From Candidatus Brocadia sp. (GTDB lineage Bacteria > Planctomycetota > Brocadiia > Brocadiales > Brocadiaceae): 64,000 bases of DNA. The stretch spans positions 1-64,000 of the forward strand of contig WYAU01000097.1 of NCBI GenBank assembly GCA_011525665.1. Direction: 5' to 3'. Of this stretch, positions 1 through 8,796 are shown in pieces (the first letter of the stretch is position 1; each line of letters opens with the position of its first letter). The notes under the pieces were generated by a model, which saw nothing but the letters and a program-made list of their open reading frames with translations, searched no databases and was not told the DNA's origin. Made by a program: the position numbers and the translations under genes.

Positions 1-29
1 GAGAAAAAAAGAACTGAAAATACACTTAT

Positions 30-283
30 AAAACTTCTTGGTATGGGCGATCGGCTAGTGGTTTAGACGCTGATTTGATAAATCTTACCGCTCACACGGG
101 AGCGGTCTATTTGGTGCAAGATTCAGGTATCAAATCTTCGAGCGACATTTGTCGAGATGCCCCATGCGAAAACTAATGATGAAAGTAACCGGCGGCCACT
201 GCGTATCGGAAAAAAATCAACCCCGCTATTCTGCCGTCCGGTTCATTGAATGGTTAGCCCAGGGGTCCCTCACGAGCTGCTAA
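30..283 (+). ncRNA. Structured RNA resembling an IscB/IsrB omega RNA (HEARO)
   Basis: There is no plausible plus-strand ORF here, but helices are dense. A nine-base stem (72-80 with 128-136) is extended by 81-86 with 118-123 and encloses a seven-base hairpin (87-93 with 100-106). Further stems are 143-146 with 151-154 and 254-258 with 279-283. The core CTGCGTATCGG (199-209), followed later by TTAGCCCAGGGG (254-265), looks like the conserved core of characterised IscB omega RNAs as I remember them; this comparison is from memory. Such RNAs normally sit directly before an IscB/IsrB nuclease gene. None follows here, so this would be a stand-alone copy or a relic. An unrelated structured RNA is possible. 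Confidence 0.42.
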
Positions 284-507
284 AATGGATGGAACCAAAC
301 TGGCTGCGGATGGTTCTTCGGTTTTAGCGCCCGTGGTAACCGCTCAGGTTTTGCCAAGTGCCATTCATAATCGTCTCCCTCGCCAGTACAATCCACGATT
401 TCAACTGTGCTGGCCAGGACACCTGTCGGAAGGTCGCCTGGATGCCTGTGCTTAGTGCTCTCATCTTTGTCATAGCTGCTATCTCCAGCGGCGCGAGCGG
501 ACTGATA
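280..507 (-). pseudogene. C-terminal remnant of an ASCH-domain protein
   Basis: An open frame of 75 codons has no start codon and begins directly after an in-frame stop. It reads DLPTGVLASTVEIVDC, then DYEWHLAKPERLPR, and ends in HPQPVWFHPF. I recognise this as the C-terminal half of small ASCH (PUA-like, RNA-binding-type) proteins common in planctomycetes and cyanobacteria, which normally begin with an 'RQPYAE..I..G.K..E.R' segment that is missing here. The natural C-terminus is intact, so the 5' part was lost on the right side. Its stop codon abuts the omega-RNA-like element, tail to tail. Confidence 0.6.
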
Positions 508-696
508 TTAAGTATACAGAAATAATTCCTCAATAATTATGGAATTACGAAAAAATTCTCTATCTCACAATAATTTATTCCTTAGCTTTCCTGAAATTTT
601 TCGCATTGTATCAAAAGCAATCTTGGAATCAATGGTAAAAGTTGGGGGTGTGTGGTGTCAAGTCTTGTTTTTTTGCTGTTTTTTATGATGTGATTA

Positions 697-825
697 TTAC
701 TTCCATAGTAATTTTTCTATCTCATAAAATTCCAGTTTCTTTAATGTCTCTATTTCTCCTGCCCACCTGATATACTCAAAATCATCCCCTACTTCTCCAA
801 ATACATATTTTTGTGTGAGTTTTTT
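697..825 (-). pseudogene. C-terminal gene remnant, family unknown
   Basis: Forty-two codons without a start end at TAA (699-697). They have protein-like composition with charged and aromatic residues (for example KYVFGEVGDDFEYIRWAGE, then LEFYEIEKLLWK). I do not recognise the family. The frame runs straight into a palindromic repeat on its 5' side, and another open stretch continues beyond the repeat in a different frame. That suggests a gene broken by insertion of the repeat. Confidence 0.35.
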
Positions 826-828
826 TTA

Positions 829-867
829 CAACCCCCTTGATCCCCCTGTGGTAAGGGGGATTTGGTT
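829..867. repeat. Palindromic intergenic element (TCCCCC/GGGGGA type)
   Basis: TCCCCC (841-846) pairs with GGGGGA (855-860), and AACC/GGTT pair outside it. A related element with the same 'taagggggatt' arm lies at 2530-2564 after gltX. These are members of a dispersed short palindrome family. Confidence 0.6.
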
Positions 868-1069
868 GCAGCTTTGCAGTGCCAGGATATTGACTAAAAA
901 ACCAGAAACGTCTTTTTATTCCTGCATAACTAACGAATAGAGTACTAACAAAAGTACCATCATAAACTACAGAAATAAAATGAGTGTGTCAATATGCATT
1001 TATCGTATTATCTTGTAAAATCTTCAAACAGTTTTTTACCCAATCGTCCCGTACCAACCAATAAATCGC

Positions 1070-1099
1070 TTGACACTTTTATTCCAGATTCGTTATCAT
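1070..1099 (+). promoter_or_regulatory. Sigma70-type promoter for gltX
   Basis: TTGACA at 1070-1075, an 18-base spacer and TATCAT at 1094-1099, about 45 bases before the proposed gltX start. Confidence 0.5.
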
Positions 1100-1144
1100 A
1101 TTGTTTTATAAATTTCATTGATTTTTATAGTTAAGGAAGAAGGT

Positions 1145-2491
1145 TTGATCTCTCACGTTAAGGTTCGTTTTGCGCCCAGTCCTACGGGCTATCTCCATAT
1201 CGGCGGGGCACGGACGGCGCTTTTTAACTGGCTTTTTGCACGGCACAATAAGGGTGTTTTTCTCTTACGTATAGAAGATACCGACCAGCAGCGTTCCACA
1301 GAAGAGGCCACACAGGCCATACTCGACAGTATGAAATGGCTGGGGTTAGACTGGGATGAAGGTCCCTATTTCCAAAGCCAGAGACTACCTGTTTATAGGC
1401 AATATGCCGAAAAATTGGTGGCAGAGGGAAAGGCGTTTTACGATACTGATGCCGAGGGACGTAAGGCGATTCGCTTTAAGATGCTGGATGGGGTGACGGA
1501 AATCAATGACCTTATCCACGGTACCATTACCTTTGATACATCCCTTATTGAGGATTTTGTCATACTGAAGGCCGACGGCTTTCCCACCTATAATTTTGCC
1601 TGTGTCGTGGATGATGCTGAGATGGGGATTACCCATATTATCCGGGGAGATGACCACATATCGAATACCCCAAAACAAATAGGCCTCTACAAGGCCTTTG
1701 GGTTTAAAATGCCGGAATTTGCCCATATCCCAATGATCCTAGGGGAAGACGGGTCGAGGTTGAGCAAGCGTCATGGGGCAACCTCTGTTACTGAGTATCG
1801 GGACAAGGGCTATTTGCCGCACGCCCTGGTAAATTTTCTTGCCCTGCTGGGGTGGTCACCCGGAAACGATCAGGAGATCATATCGATTCCGGAAATGATT
1901 GAGAAGTTTACCTTAAAGCGCGCAAATAAGACGAGCGCACAATTCAACAACATAAAACTGGATTGGATGAACGGTCAGTATATCAAAAATACCCCTGTTG
2001 AGCAGTTAATACCCCAGGTGCAGAGTTTTTTTGAAAAGTCGGGCGTTGATATGTCAAAAATCACACCGGGGTGGCTGTCTGATTTCGTGAAACTGTATCA
2101 CGAACGGTTCAAGACCTTTCAGGATTTGCTTAACCAGACAAGGTTCTTTTTTACCGATACGATCGAATACGATCTGGCTGCTGTAAACAAATTCCTCAAA
2201 AAGGAAGGGGTTGGTGAGTTATTAAAAGAGGCGTACTCGGTTATTTCCCGGATAGATACTTTTGATAAAAAAACGCTGGAAGACTCCCTGCGGGCATTGA
2301 CCGAAAAGCTTGGTGTTGGATTTTCCAGGCTTGCACAGCCCATGAGGGTGGCCATTACGGGAAAGAGTGTGAGTGCTGGTGTTTTTGAAACCATGGAGCT
2401 ATTGGGAAAGGAAAAAAACCTAAAAAGGCTTGACTGCGCCATAAAAAATCTGTGTGAAACGTCAGCGGTAATGAGATCAACTGCCTTATAG
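1145..2491 (+). CDS. gltX: Glutamyl-tRNA synthetase
   Basis: This is a class I aminoacyl-tRNA synthetase that charges tRNA-Glu, and possibly tRNA-Gln where an amidotransferase is present, in the cytoplasm. The HIGH signature appears as HIGG inside FAPSPTGYLHIGGARTALF near the N-terminus. The KMSKS loop appears as RLSKRHG around residue 205. The anticodon-binding C-terminal half follows. Length is about 448 residues, slightly short for the family. There is no ATG near the conserved start. A TTG at 1145 preceded by AGGAAG (1134-1139) gives the usual N-terminus just before VKVRFAPSPTG, while an upstream TTG at 1118 has no ribosome site. It is transcribed alone from the promoter at 1070. Confidence 0.93.
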   Translation: MISHVKVRFAPSPTGYLHIGGARTALFNWLFARHNKGVFLLRIEDTDQQRSTEEATQAILDSMKWLGLDWDEGPYFQSQRLPVYRQYAEKLVAEGKAFYDTDAEGRKAIRFKMLDGVTEINDLIHGTITFDTSLIEDFVILKADGFPTYNFACVVDDAEMGITHIIRGDDHISNTPKQIGLYKAFGFKMPEFAHIPMILGEDGSRLSKRHGATSVTEYRDKGYLPHALVNFLALLGWSPGNDQEIISIPEMIEKFTLKRANKTSAQFNNIKLDWMNGQYIKNTPVEQLIPQVQSFFEKSGVDMSKITPGWLSDFVKLYHERFKTFQDLLNQTRFFFTDTIEYDLAAVNKFLKKEGVGELLKEAYSVISRIDTFDKKTLEDSLRALTEKLGVGFSRLAQPMRVAITGKSVSAGVFETMELLGKEKNLKRLDCAIKNLCETSAVMRSTAL

Positions 2492-2529
2492 TATTACTGT
2501 GTAAAAACTTCTTTTTTGCAAGTTTTTGT

Positions 2530-2564
2530 AATCCCCTTTGCCCTCTTTGTTAAGGGGGATTTTT
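2530..2564 (+). terminator. Terminator-like palindrome after gltX
   Basis: AATCCCC (2530-2536) pairs with GGGGATT (2555-2561) and is followed by a short T run. It belongs to the same repeat type as 829-867, so it may be a repeat serving as terminator. Confidence 0.45.
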
Positions 2565-2567
2565 GAT

Positions 2568-2593
2568 GTTTCGGTGAGTCCTCTCACCGAAAC
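2568..2593. repeat. Perfect 11-base inverted repeat
   Basis: GTTTCGGTGAG (2568-2578) and CTCACCGAAAC (2583-2593) flank a four-base loop. A degenerate copy lies just downstream, with TTTCGG near 2620 and CCGAAA near 2638. This is a hairpin of unknown role. Confidence 0.6.
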
Positions 2594-2765
2594 AAAATAA
2601 CAGGGAAATGTACAGACGTTTCGGAGTGGGGACACACCGAAATATCACGGCGTCGCTTAATGAAAATTTTCTAACCAGATTCTGCAGATTTCACAGGTTT
2701 TTATATAACTATACTGTGTCATCTGTGGTTTCATGCCTTTTGAGTTGCCAGGACTATTTATTATA

Positions 2766-3332
2766 ATGGATGTAAGGCTTTTTATTGCAGTTGAAATTAC
2801 CGGGGAAATCAGAAAAAAATTAGCAGAGTTTCAAGATGAACTTAAAAAGGTGGATGCAGATGCAGGATGGGTAGCCCCTGAGAATCTCCATATTACTCTA
2901 AAGTTTATTGGTTATATTGACGAAGAAAAAATTGATGCCGTTACCAGCATAATAAAAGATTCTCTGACCCATATAAAGCCGTTTGATCTTCGTTATGCAG
3001 GTGTGGGTACTTTACCGACGGAAAAAAATCCGCGGGTTATTTTTGCTGACGTGAGAGATACAGGTGGAGTTTTGGTAAAAATCCATGAAAGATTGGACAA
3101 TCAATTAGTTGCGCTGGGTGTGGGACGCGAGGGCCGTAAATTTAATCCTCACCTGACGCTGGGGCGTATCAAAACGCGTAGAAACGTAAGAAGGCTAGTA
3201 GAAAGTCTGAATTCGTACAATGGGTTTGATTTTGGCTCAGAACATGTAACACGGGTGGTTTTAATGAAGAGCGACCTTTCGCCGGGGGGGCCCATATATA
3301 CGAAGTTGCAGAGTGTTGATTTGGTTTCGTAA
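2766..3332 (+). CDS. thpR: RNA 2',3'-cyclic phosphodiesterase (2'-5' RNA ligase family)
   Basis: This belongs to the 2H phosphoesterase superfamily, which acts on 2',3'-cyclic phosphates or 2'-5' bonds of RNA. Both catalytic HxTx motifs are present: HITLKFIG in the first half and HLTLGRI in the second. The protein starts [11 protein letters not shown] as in the family. An in-frame ATG 33 bases upstream (2733) is possible, but the extra residues are not conserved in style. Ribosome sites are weak for both. It is about 188 residues, normal for the family. It sits immediately upstream of recA, an arrangement often seen in bacteria, with 26 bases between the stop and the chosen recA start. Confidence 0.87.
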   Translation: MDVRLFIAVEITGEIRKKLAEFQDELKKVDADAGWVAPENLHITLKFIGYIDEEKIDAVTSIIKDSLTHIKPFDLRYAGVGTLPTEKNPRVIFADVRDTGGVLVKIHERLDNQLVALGVGREGRKFNPHLTLGRIKTRRNVRRLVESLNSYNGFDFGSEHVTRVVLMKSDLSPGGPIYTKLQSVDLVS

Positions 3333-3358
3333 GTGTGACTTTTTGTATGGGTGAATTT

Positions 3359-4450
3359 ATGATATTCAAGCCAGAAGATGCAGATCAGGAAAAACGGCAG
3401 CAAGCTTTAGAAAGGGCAATCTCACAGATAGAGAAGCAGTACGGGAAAGGAACGATCATGAAGCTGGGCGGTGAGACGAGGGTGGACGTTCCTGTAATCT
3501 CGACCGGGGCATTGTCTCTTGACATTGCGCTCGGTGTGGGGGGTATCCCGCGCGGAAGGATCGTGGAAATATTCGGTCCGGAATCTTCGGGGAAAACCAC
3601 CCTGACCCTCCATATTATTGCCAATGCCCAAAAGGCGGGAGGTAGTGCTGCCTTTATTGACGCTGAACACGCTTTAGACCCAGATTATGCCAGAAAATTA
3701 GGGGTAGATTTAAATAATCTCATGGTCAACCAGCCTGATACCGGGGAGCAGGCGCTTGAGATTGCGGAATTGTTGGTGAGGAGCAATGCGGTGGATATCG
3801 TTGCGATTGATTCGGTGGCGGCCCTTGTGCCCCGCGCGGAGATTGAAGGGGAAATGGGCGATGCGCACGTGGGATTGCAGGCACGGCTGATGTCTCAGGC
3901 GTTGAGGAAGTTGACGGGTTGTATTTCAAAGTCTCAGACCTGTGTGATTTTTATCAACCAGATTCGTGAGAAGATCGGCGTTATGTACGGGGGGAATCCG
4001 GAAACAACCCCAGGCGGCAGGGCATTGAAATTTTATGCCTCGGTGCGCATCGATATCCGGAGAATCGGCAGTATAAAAGACGGTGAAGTGGCTATTGGAA
4101 ATCGGGTGCGTGCGACTATCGCTAAAAATAAGGTTGCGGCGCCTTTTAAGAAGGCGGAATTTGATATTTTGTACAATACGGGTATATCGCGCGCGGGAGA
4201 TATTATTGACCTGGGGGTCGAGCACCAAATCGTGGACAAGTCAGGCACATGGTTTTCTTATGGTGAAATCCGATTGGGGCAGGGAAGAGAAAATTCCAGG
4301 CAGTTTATCGAGGGAAAACCTGAATTAATGAAAGAAATTGAGCATGCCATCCTAAAAAAGATAAAACCAGAATTGATCGGTGAAAAACCCCCTGAAAAAA
4401 CGCCTGAAAAAGCGAAGGCTGAGCCTGCCTCAAAAAAGGGTGAGAAGTAA
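3359..4450 (+). CDS. recA: Recombinase A
   Basis: This is the DNA strand-exchange ATPase of homologous recombination and the SOS co-protease. The Walker A motif GPESSGKTT lies around residues 70-78. The family blocks [25 protein letters not shown] and the L2-region [15 protein letters not shown] are all present, and the tail is lysine/proline/glutamate-rich. Length of about 363 residues is typical. I chose the ATG at 3359, preceded by GGTGA. An ATG at 3347 and a GTG at 3335 are in frame and would add only a few residues. I see no recX or lexA next to it. Whether an SOS box controls it is not evident upstream. Confidence 0.96.
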   Translation: MIFKPEDADQEKRQQALERAISQIEKQYGKGTIMKLGGETRVDVPVISTGALSLDIALGVGGIPRGRIVEIFGPESSGKTTLTLHIIANAQKAGGSAAFIDAEHALDPDYARKLGVDLNNLMVNQPDTGEQALEIAELLVRSNAVDIVAIDSVAALVPRAEIEGEMGDAHVGLQARLMSQALRKLTGCISKSQTCVIFINQIREKIGVMYGGNPETTPGGRALKFYASVRIDIRRIGSIKDGEVAIGNRVRATIAKNKVAAPFKKAEFDILYNTGISRAGDIIDLGVEHQIVDKSGTWFSYGEIRLGQGRENSRQFIEGKPELMKEIEHAILKKIKPELIGEKPPEKTPEKAKAEPASKKGEK

Positions 4451-4518
4451 TCTGATTACAACAGAGGAATTTCAAATTTACACGTGATTCGGAAACAATG
4501 TCCGCATGTAAGTTATCT

Positions 4519-7185
4519 ATGAAGACGAACGACATTCGTAATAAATTTCTGAAATTTTTTGAAAAAAAATCTCACGTAATCTGGCCCAGCGACTCGCTGG
4601 TCCCGCAGAATGATCCCACGCTCCTCTTTACCGGTGCGGGGATGAATCAATTTAAAGATATGTTTCTGGGGAAGGGAAATTTGAATTTCAAAAAGGCCAC
4701 TACCTGCCAGAAATGTCTCCGTACGGGGGATATTGACAACGTGGGGAAAACGGCCTCCCATCATACATTTTTTGAGATGCTGGGGAATTTTTCCTTTGGG
4801 GATTATTTTAAGAAGGAGACCATTGAATGGGCGTGGGAATTTCTGGTGCAGGAGTTAAAAATTCCGGAGGAACGTCTGAGCGTAAGCGTTTATAAGGATG
4901 ATCAGGAGTCGTATGGTATCTGGGAAAAGCACATTGGTGTCCCCCGGTCAAAGATTTATCGGTATGGCGAAAAGGACAACTTTTGGCCGGCGAATGCTCC
5001 CCTGTTAGGGCCTAATGGACCCTGTGGTCCGTGCTCCGAGATATTTTATGATCAGGGTGAAAAAATTGGTTGCGGCCGAAAAGAATGTGAGCCTGCCTGC
5101 GATTGTGGCCGGTATGTGGAAATATGGAATCTCGTGTTTACGCAATATGACCGCACAGAAGGTGGCAATCTGGTGTCATTGCCCAACAGGAATGTGGATA
5201 CGGGTATGGGGCTGGAGAGGATGGCGCGTGTCATGCAAGGGGTGCCAACCAACTTCGATATCGACATCTTCCATCCTATTATTAAAGCCCTGGAGGAAAT
5301 TACACAGTTAAAATATAACGGGCAAGGGGATCATGCAGTGCTTATGCGACGCATTGCCGACCATGTGAAGGCGTGCATATTTTGCATTTCTGACGGTGTC
5401 CTGCCCGGCAATGAAGGGCGCGGATATGTCGAGAGGCGGTTGTTGCGGCGTGCCATACGGGATGGCGCACAATTAGGAGTGAAAGATTGCTTTTTATATA
5501 AACTGGTTCCTATTGTAAGCAACGTGATGCAGGAATATTATCCCGATATTACGCAGCGCAGGGAGAATATTGCCCGGATTGTGAAAAGCGAAGAAGAGAA
5601 ATTTCACGAAACTCTTGAACTGGGGACAGCTCGATTGAAAGAATTAATGGAAACTCTGCAGAAAAGCAGCCAAAGAATTCTTTCCGGGCAAGAAGCCTTT
5701 AAATTGTACGATACCTATGGTTTTCCTTTAGATATGACCGAATCGATCCTCCAGGAAAAGGGATTCTCTGTGGATAAGGATGGTTTTGAGGACGAACTTA
5801 AAAAGCAGCGGCTACAGGCGAGGACATCATCTCAAATGACAGGCCAGGTCTTTGATACGGGCCCGTTGAGCAAGATTAAAGATATTTCAAAAGGTACGGA
5901 ATTTCTGGGTTATACGAAATATGAATGCGAAGGCAGGGTGATTGCCATTATCCAAAATGATCATCTGGCTGATGTGGCTAAGGCAGGGAGTGATGTTACA
6001 GTGATATTGGATCAGACACCTTTTTATGGTGAATCAGGCGGGCAAATAGGTGATACCGGTGTTTTGGAAGCAGATGGGGATCGCGTCCTCATTACGGACA
6101 CCAAAAAGAACAATGATTTTATCCTCCATGCAGGAAAAGTTGTAAAAGGGGAGCTAAGGACAGGCAGTTTGGTTCACGCCAGAATTGACGTCCAGCGAAG
6201 GGACTCCATCCGGCGAAACCATTCGGCAACGCATATTCTCCATTATGTCTTGCGAAAAGTGGTTGGCCAACATGCAGAACAGGCAGGTTCCTCTGTAGCA
6301 CCCGATCGCCTGCGCTTTGATTTTCACCATTTCTCCAGTTTAACAAAAGAAGAAATAATGCGAATCGAAGATATGGTTAATGAGATAATCCTGGAAAATG
6401 TGCCAGTGGTGGTAAAAGAATTACCTATCCAGGAGGCAAAGAATGCCGGTGCTATGGCCCTGTTTGGAGAAAAATACGGAGAAGTGGTCAGGATGGCCTC
6501 AATTGGTGATTTCAGCAAAGAACTGTGCGGCGGGACGCATGTAAATTATTCGGGAGAAGTGGGGTTGTTTAGAATTATCGGGGAATCCTCCGTCGCGGCG
6601 GGAGTCCGGAGGATTGAAGCGGTGACGGGTATGGCGGCATTAAACAGGAACAGGGAAAAAGAAAAAATTATTCAGGAGGTATGCAGTATCCTGAACACCA
6701 GCGAGGATAAGCTGATCGCAAAAGCTCAGGAATTATTGCATGAATTAAAAAATCTCCACAAAGAAGTCCATAGGATAAAACAAAAAGAGATCAGTGGCAA
6801 GATTGATTCTTTTCTCGGGGACGCCAGGGATGTTTCCGGGGTAAAAATTATTACCAGAAAATTAGAAGATGCGACCACGGACGATTTAAGAAAAACAATA
6901 GACGCACTGATGAAATCTGCCAAGGATATGGCTATTGTATTGGGAACTGTGCAGGATGGACGAGTGACAATAGTCGCCGCCTTGAGTCCCGGTCTGGTTA
7001 AACGCGGTCTGCATGCGGGGGCCATCTCAAAGGAAGTGGCGAAAGTGGTTGGCGGTGGGGGCGGTGGCAGACCTGATATGGCACAGGCAGGAGGGCAGTG
7101 GGTGGAAAAATTAGATGAGGCGCTTGGCTTTGCGGCAGAGTTATTAAGCAAAAAAATACTGGATGGAGTTGTTTTGCCTGCGTAA
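4519..7185 (+). CDS. alaS: Alanyl-tRNA synthetase
   Basis: This class II synthetase charges tRNA-Ala and carries its own editing activity. From N to C it has the catalytic core starting MKTNDIRNKFLKFFE; the editing domain with HSATH, and CGGTH further on, as zinc/editing ligands; and a C-terminal DHHA1 domain with the glycine-rich GGGGGGRPDMAQAGG. An insertion with CGRKECEPACDCGRYVEIWN in the core is typical of the family. About 888 residues is full length. An ATG at 4498 is in frame seven codons upstream, but the family start matches 4519. It stands in the order recA-alaS, as in several other bacteria (recA-(recX)-alaS). Confidence 0.96.
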   Translation: MKTNDIRNKFLKFFEKKSHVIWPSDSLVPQNDPTLLFTGAGMNQFKDMFLGKGNLNFKKATTCQKCLRTGDIDNVGKTASHHTFFEMLGNFSFGDYFKKETIEWAWEFLVQELKIPEERLSVSVYKDDQESYGIWEKHIGVPRSKIYRYGEKDNFWPANAPLLGPNGPCGPCSEIFYDQGEKIGCGRKECEPACDCGRYVEIWNLVFTQYDRTEGGNLVSLPNRNVDTGMGLERMARVMQGVPTNFDIDIFHPIIKALEEITQLKYNGQGDHAVLMRRIADHVKACIFCISDGVLPGNEGRGYVERRLLRRAIRDGAQLGVKDCFLYKLVPIVSNVMQEYYPDITQRRENIARIVKSEEEKFHETLELGTARLKELMETLQKSSQRILSGQEAFKLYDTYGFPLDMTESILQEKGFSVDKDGFEDELKKQRLQARTSSQMTGQVFDTGPLSKIKDISKGTEFLGYTKYECEGRVIAIIQNDHLADVAKAGSDVTVILDQTPFYGESGGQIGDTGVLEADGDRVLITDTKKNNDFILHAGKVVKGELRTGSLVHARIDVQRRDSIRRNHSATHILHYVLRKVVGQHAEQAGSSVAPDRLRFDFHHFSSLTKEEIMRIEDMVNEIILENVPVVVKELPIQEAKNAGAMALFGEKYGEVVRMASIGDFSKELCGGTHVNYSGEVGLFRIIGESSVAAGVRRIEAVTGMAALNRNREKEKIIQEVCSILNTSEDKLIAKAQELLHELKNLHKEVHRIKQKEISGKIDSFLGDARDVSGVKIITRKLEDATTDDLRKTIDALMKSAKDMAIVLGTVQDGRVTIVAALSPGLVKRGLHAGAISKEVAKVVGGGGGGRPDMAQAGGQWVEKLDEALGFAAELLSKKILDGVVLPA

Positions 7186-7230
7186 CAGTGCAGACGTTGC
7201 CGGATGTTTAATTTTATGATAAGAAATTTC

Positions 7231-7323
7231 ACCCTTCCGCGATTCCCTCTCGAATAGACTGGGGATTAAAGGGTGTATAAGTTTGTCATGTCGCTCTCCT
7301 TGCCCCTCCATGGAGAAGGAGAG
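7231..7323. repeat. Composite palindromic repeat between alaS and rpmF
   Basis: ACCCTT (7231-7236) pairs with AAGGGT (7269-7274). A second hairpin, CTCTCCTT (7294-7301) with AAGGAGAG (7316-7323), encloses a CTCCATGGAG palindrome. These fill the 316-base gap upstream of the lipid operon promoter. No gene is visible in the gap. Confidence 0.55.
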
Positions 7324-7378
7324 GGGGCGGGTGGCGGATTTTAACAGATTGCCGGTAGATTTGCCTGTAGGTTTTTCC

Positions 7379-7407
7379 TTGACAATAATGGTATCTCTAT
7401 ATAAAAT
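7379..7407 (+). promoter_or_regulatory. Strong promoter of the rpmF-plsX-fab operon
   Basis: TTGACA at 7379-7384, a 17-base spacer and TAAAAT at 7402-7407. A 5' leader of about 90 bases follows, ending in the ribosome site AGAGGTGAT before rpmF. Confidence 0.6.
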
Positions 7408-7501
7408 TTTTGGTTTGAAAGTTACATGCATAAAACATATTGTGTGATGATAATCGATGCAAAATAATATATTTATATTCGGGTCTTTAGAGAGGTGATA
7501 A

Positions 7502-7729
7502 ATGCCTAATCCAAAGAGAAGGTTTTCGAATTCGAGAACCCGCAAAAGACGTACGCACGATAAATTAACTCCGCCCGTTATTCCCCTTGCCGAAAACATA
7601 GGAAAAGGAACCGGCGTACGCTCAAAGCGTTATATTTGCTCACATTGCAAACAGATAAATCAGCCACATACGGTTTGTCACAACTGCGGATATTACCGAG
7701 GGAGACAGGTCATTTCTGTTGGAAGGTAA
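7502..7729 (+). CDS. rpmF: 50S ribosomal protein L32
   Basis: This is a small basic protein of the large ribosomal subunit. It begins MPNPKRRFSNSRTRKRR and carries a four-cysteine zinc ribbon, CSHC then CHNCGYYRGR. Its 75 residues are slightly longer than the 55-65 usual, because of the middle segment. The ribosome site AGAGGTGAT precedes the ATG. It is the first gene of the lipid operon, and rpmF-plsX-fabH is a very widespread arrangement that couples ribosome and membrane lipid synthesis. Confidence 0.95.
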   Translation: MPNPKRRFSNSRTRKRRTHDKLTPPVIPLAENIGKGTGVRSKRYICSHCKQINQPHTVCHNCGYYRGRQVISVGR

Positions 7730-7733
7730 ATCT

Positions 7734-8750
7734 ATGAGAGTTGCGGTAGATGCTATGGGGGGGGATAAGGCGCCGCATGAAGTTGTTAAGGGCGCGGTCA
7801 GGGCATCACAACAATTTCCGGATGACGAGATTTTACTGGTTGGCGACGAAAAGGCAATACATCGTGAACTAACTTCTTGCGGAACAACTCCGCGGAATGT
7901 TACCATTCATCATGCACCCCAGGTGGTCGGTATGGATGATCCTGCAACCAGTTCCATACGCCAGAAAATTAATTCATCAATCACGCGAAGTGTTGAACTT
8001 GTTGCAAAACGGGAAGCAGCGGCAGTGGTGAGTGCCGGTCACACAGGCGCCACGGTAGCGGCAGCGACTCTGCATTTGCGGACTCTGAAAGGGGTAAGAC
8101 GTCCGGGTATTGCCGCTCCATTCCCCACGCGATCCGGAGCGTGTTTGGTTATTGATGTAGGAGCAAACATTGCCTGTAAACCCGTGCACCTCTTCCAATA
8201 TGGTGTCATGGCGACGATATTTAGCAAGCATATCTTCGGCATCAAAAATCCTCGGGTCGGGCTTCTGAATATTGGTGAAGAAGATGCAAAGGGGAATGAT
8301 CTTGCGAAAGAAACGTTTGGCCTTCTTTCTGATTCAGATTTAAATTTTGTAGGAAATGTAGAAGGTCGCGAAATATTCGATGGTAAGGCCGACATCGTTG
8401 TTTGCGAAGGTTTCGTGGGGAATGTTTTGTTGAAATTCGGGGAAGGGCTTTCCATGGGCATTCTGTCCACGATCAAGGCGGAAGCAATGAAGGGCTTCTG
8501 GACGAAGGTGGGCCTTTTTTTATGTAAACCGGCCTTTGGTCCCTTGAGGGCTAAAATGGACTTTACCGAGTACGGCGGTGTTCCTTTGCTGGGTGTCAAC
8601 GGCGTCTGTATCATATGCCACGGCAGGTCTGATTCCAAGGCTATCCAAAATGCCATACGGGTTGCATTGCAATTATCGAAAAACAAAGTCAACGAGCATA
8701 TTATCTCCGAGCTGGATAAGGCCAGTGCGCCTGCGGCAAATGTCACGTAA
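7734..8750 (+). CDS. plsX: Phosphate acyltransferase PlsX
   Basis: PlsX makes acyl-phosphate from acyl-ACP for phosphatidic acid synthesis and links fatty acid and phospholipid synthesis at the membrane surface. The start MRVAVDAMGGDKAPHE is the family hallmark. GHTGATVAAA and the later LNIGEEDAKGN and CEGFVGNVLLKFGEG blocks are present. The ATG at 7734 follows GGAAGG at seven bases and lies four bases after the rpmF stop, so a TTG at 7719 overlapping rpmF is less likely. About 338 residues is normal. Confidence 0.96.
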   Translation: MRVAVDAMGGDKAPHEVVKGAVRASQQFPDDEILLVGDEKAIHRELTSCGTTPRNVTIHHAPQVVGMDDPATSSIRQKINSSITRSVELVAKREAAAVVSAGHTGATVAAATLHLRTLKGVRRPGIAAPFPTRSGACLVIDVGANIACKPVHLFQYGVMATIFSKHIFGIKNPRVGLLNIGEEDAKGNDLAKETFGLLSDSDLNFVGNVEGREIFDGKADIVVCEGFVGNVLLKFGEGLSMGILSTIKAEAMKGFWTKVGLFLCKPAFGPLRAKMDFTEYGGVPLLGVNGVCIICHGRSDSKAIQNAIRVALQLSKNKVNEHIISELDKASAPAANVT

Positions 8751-8796
8751 CCGATTAGCCACCTATTAATCTCCTCTGGGCAATTAAGAATTATAC

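Larger units (their letters stand above)
508..1069. other. Degraded intergenic region
   Basis: This 560-base stretch lacks an intact gene. On the minus strand it shows a coding-like tail (697-825) and, beyond a palindromic repeat (829-867), a second coding-like stretch reading about VVYDGTFVSTLFVSYAGIKR from around 985 down to 875. That stretch has no start codon and is stopped upstream. 508-696 is AT-rich, and I see nothing recognisable in it. Confidence 0.5.

Noticed and set aside
324-533. 69-residue minus-strand open frame
   Set aside because: It overlaps the ASCH remnant in a different frame. The ASCH frame has recognisable protein sequence and this one does not.
6726-7599. Two minus-strand open frames opposite alaS and rpmF
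   Set aside because: Both are antisense to strong genes or made of palindromic repeat sequence.
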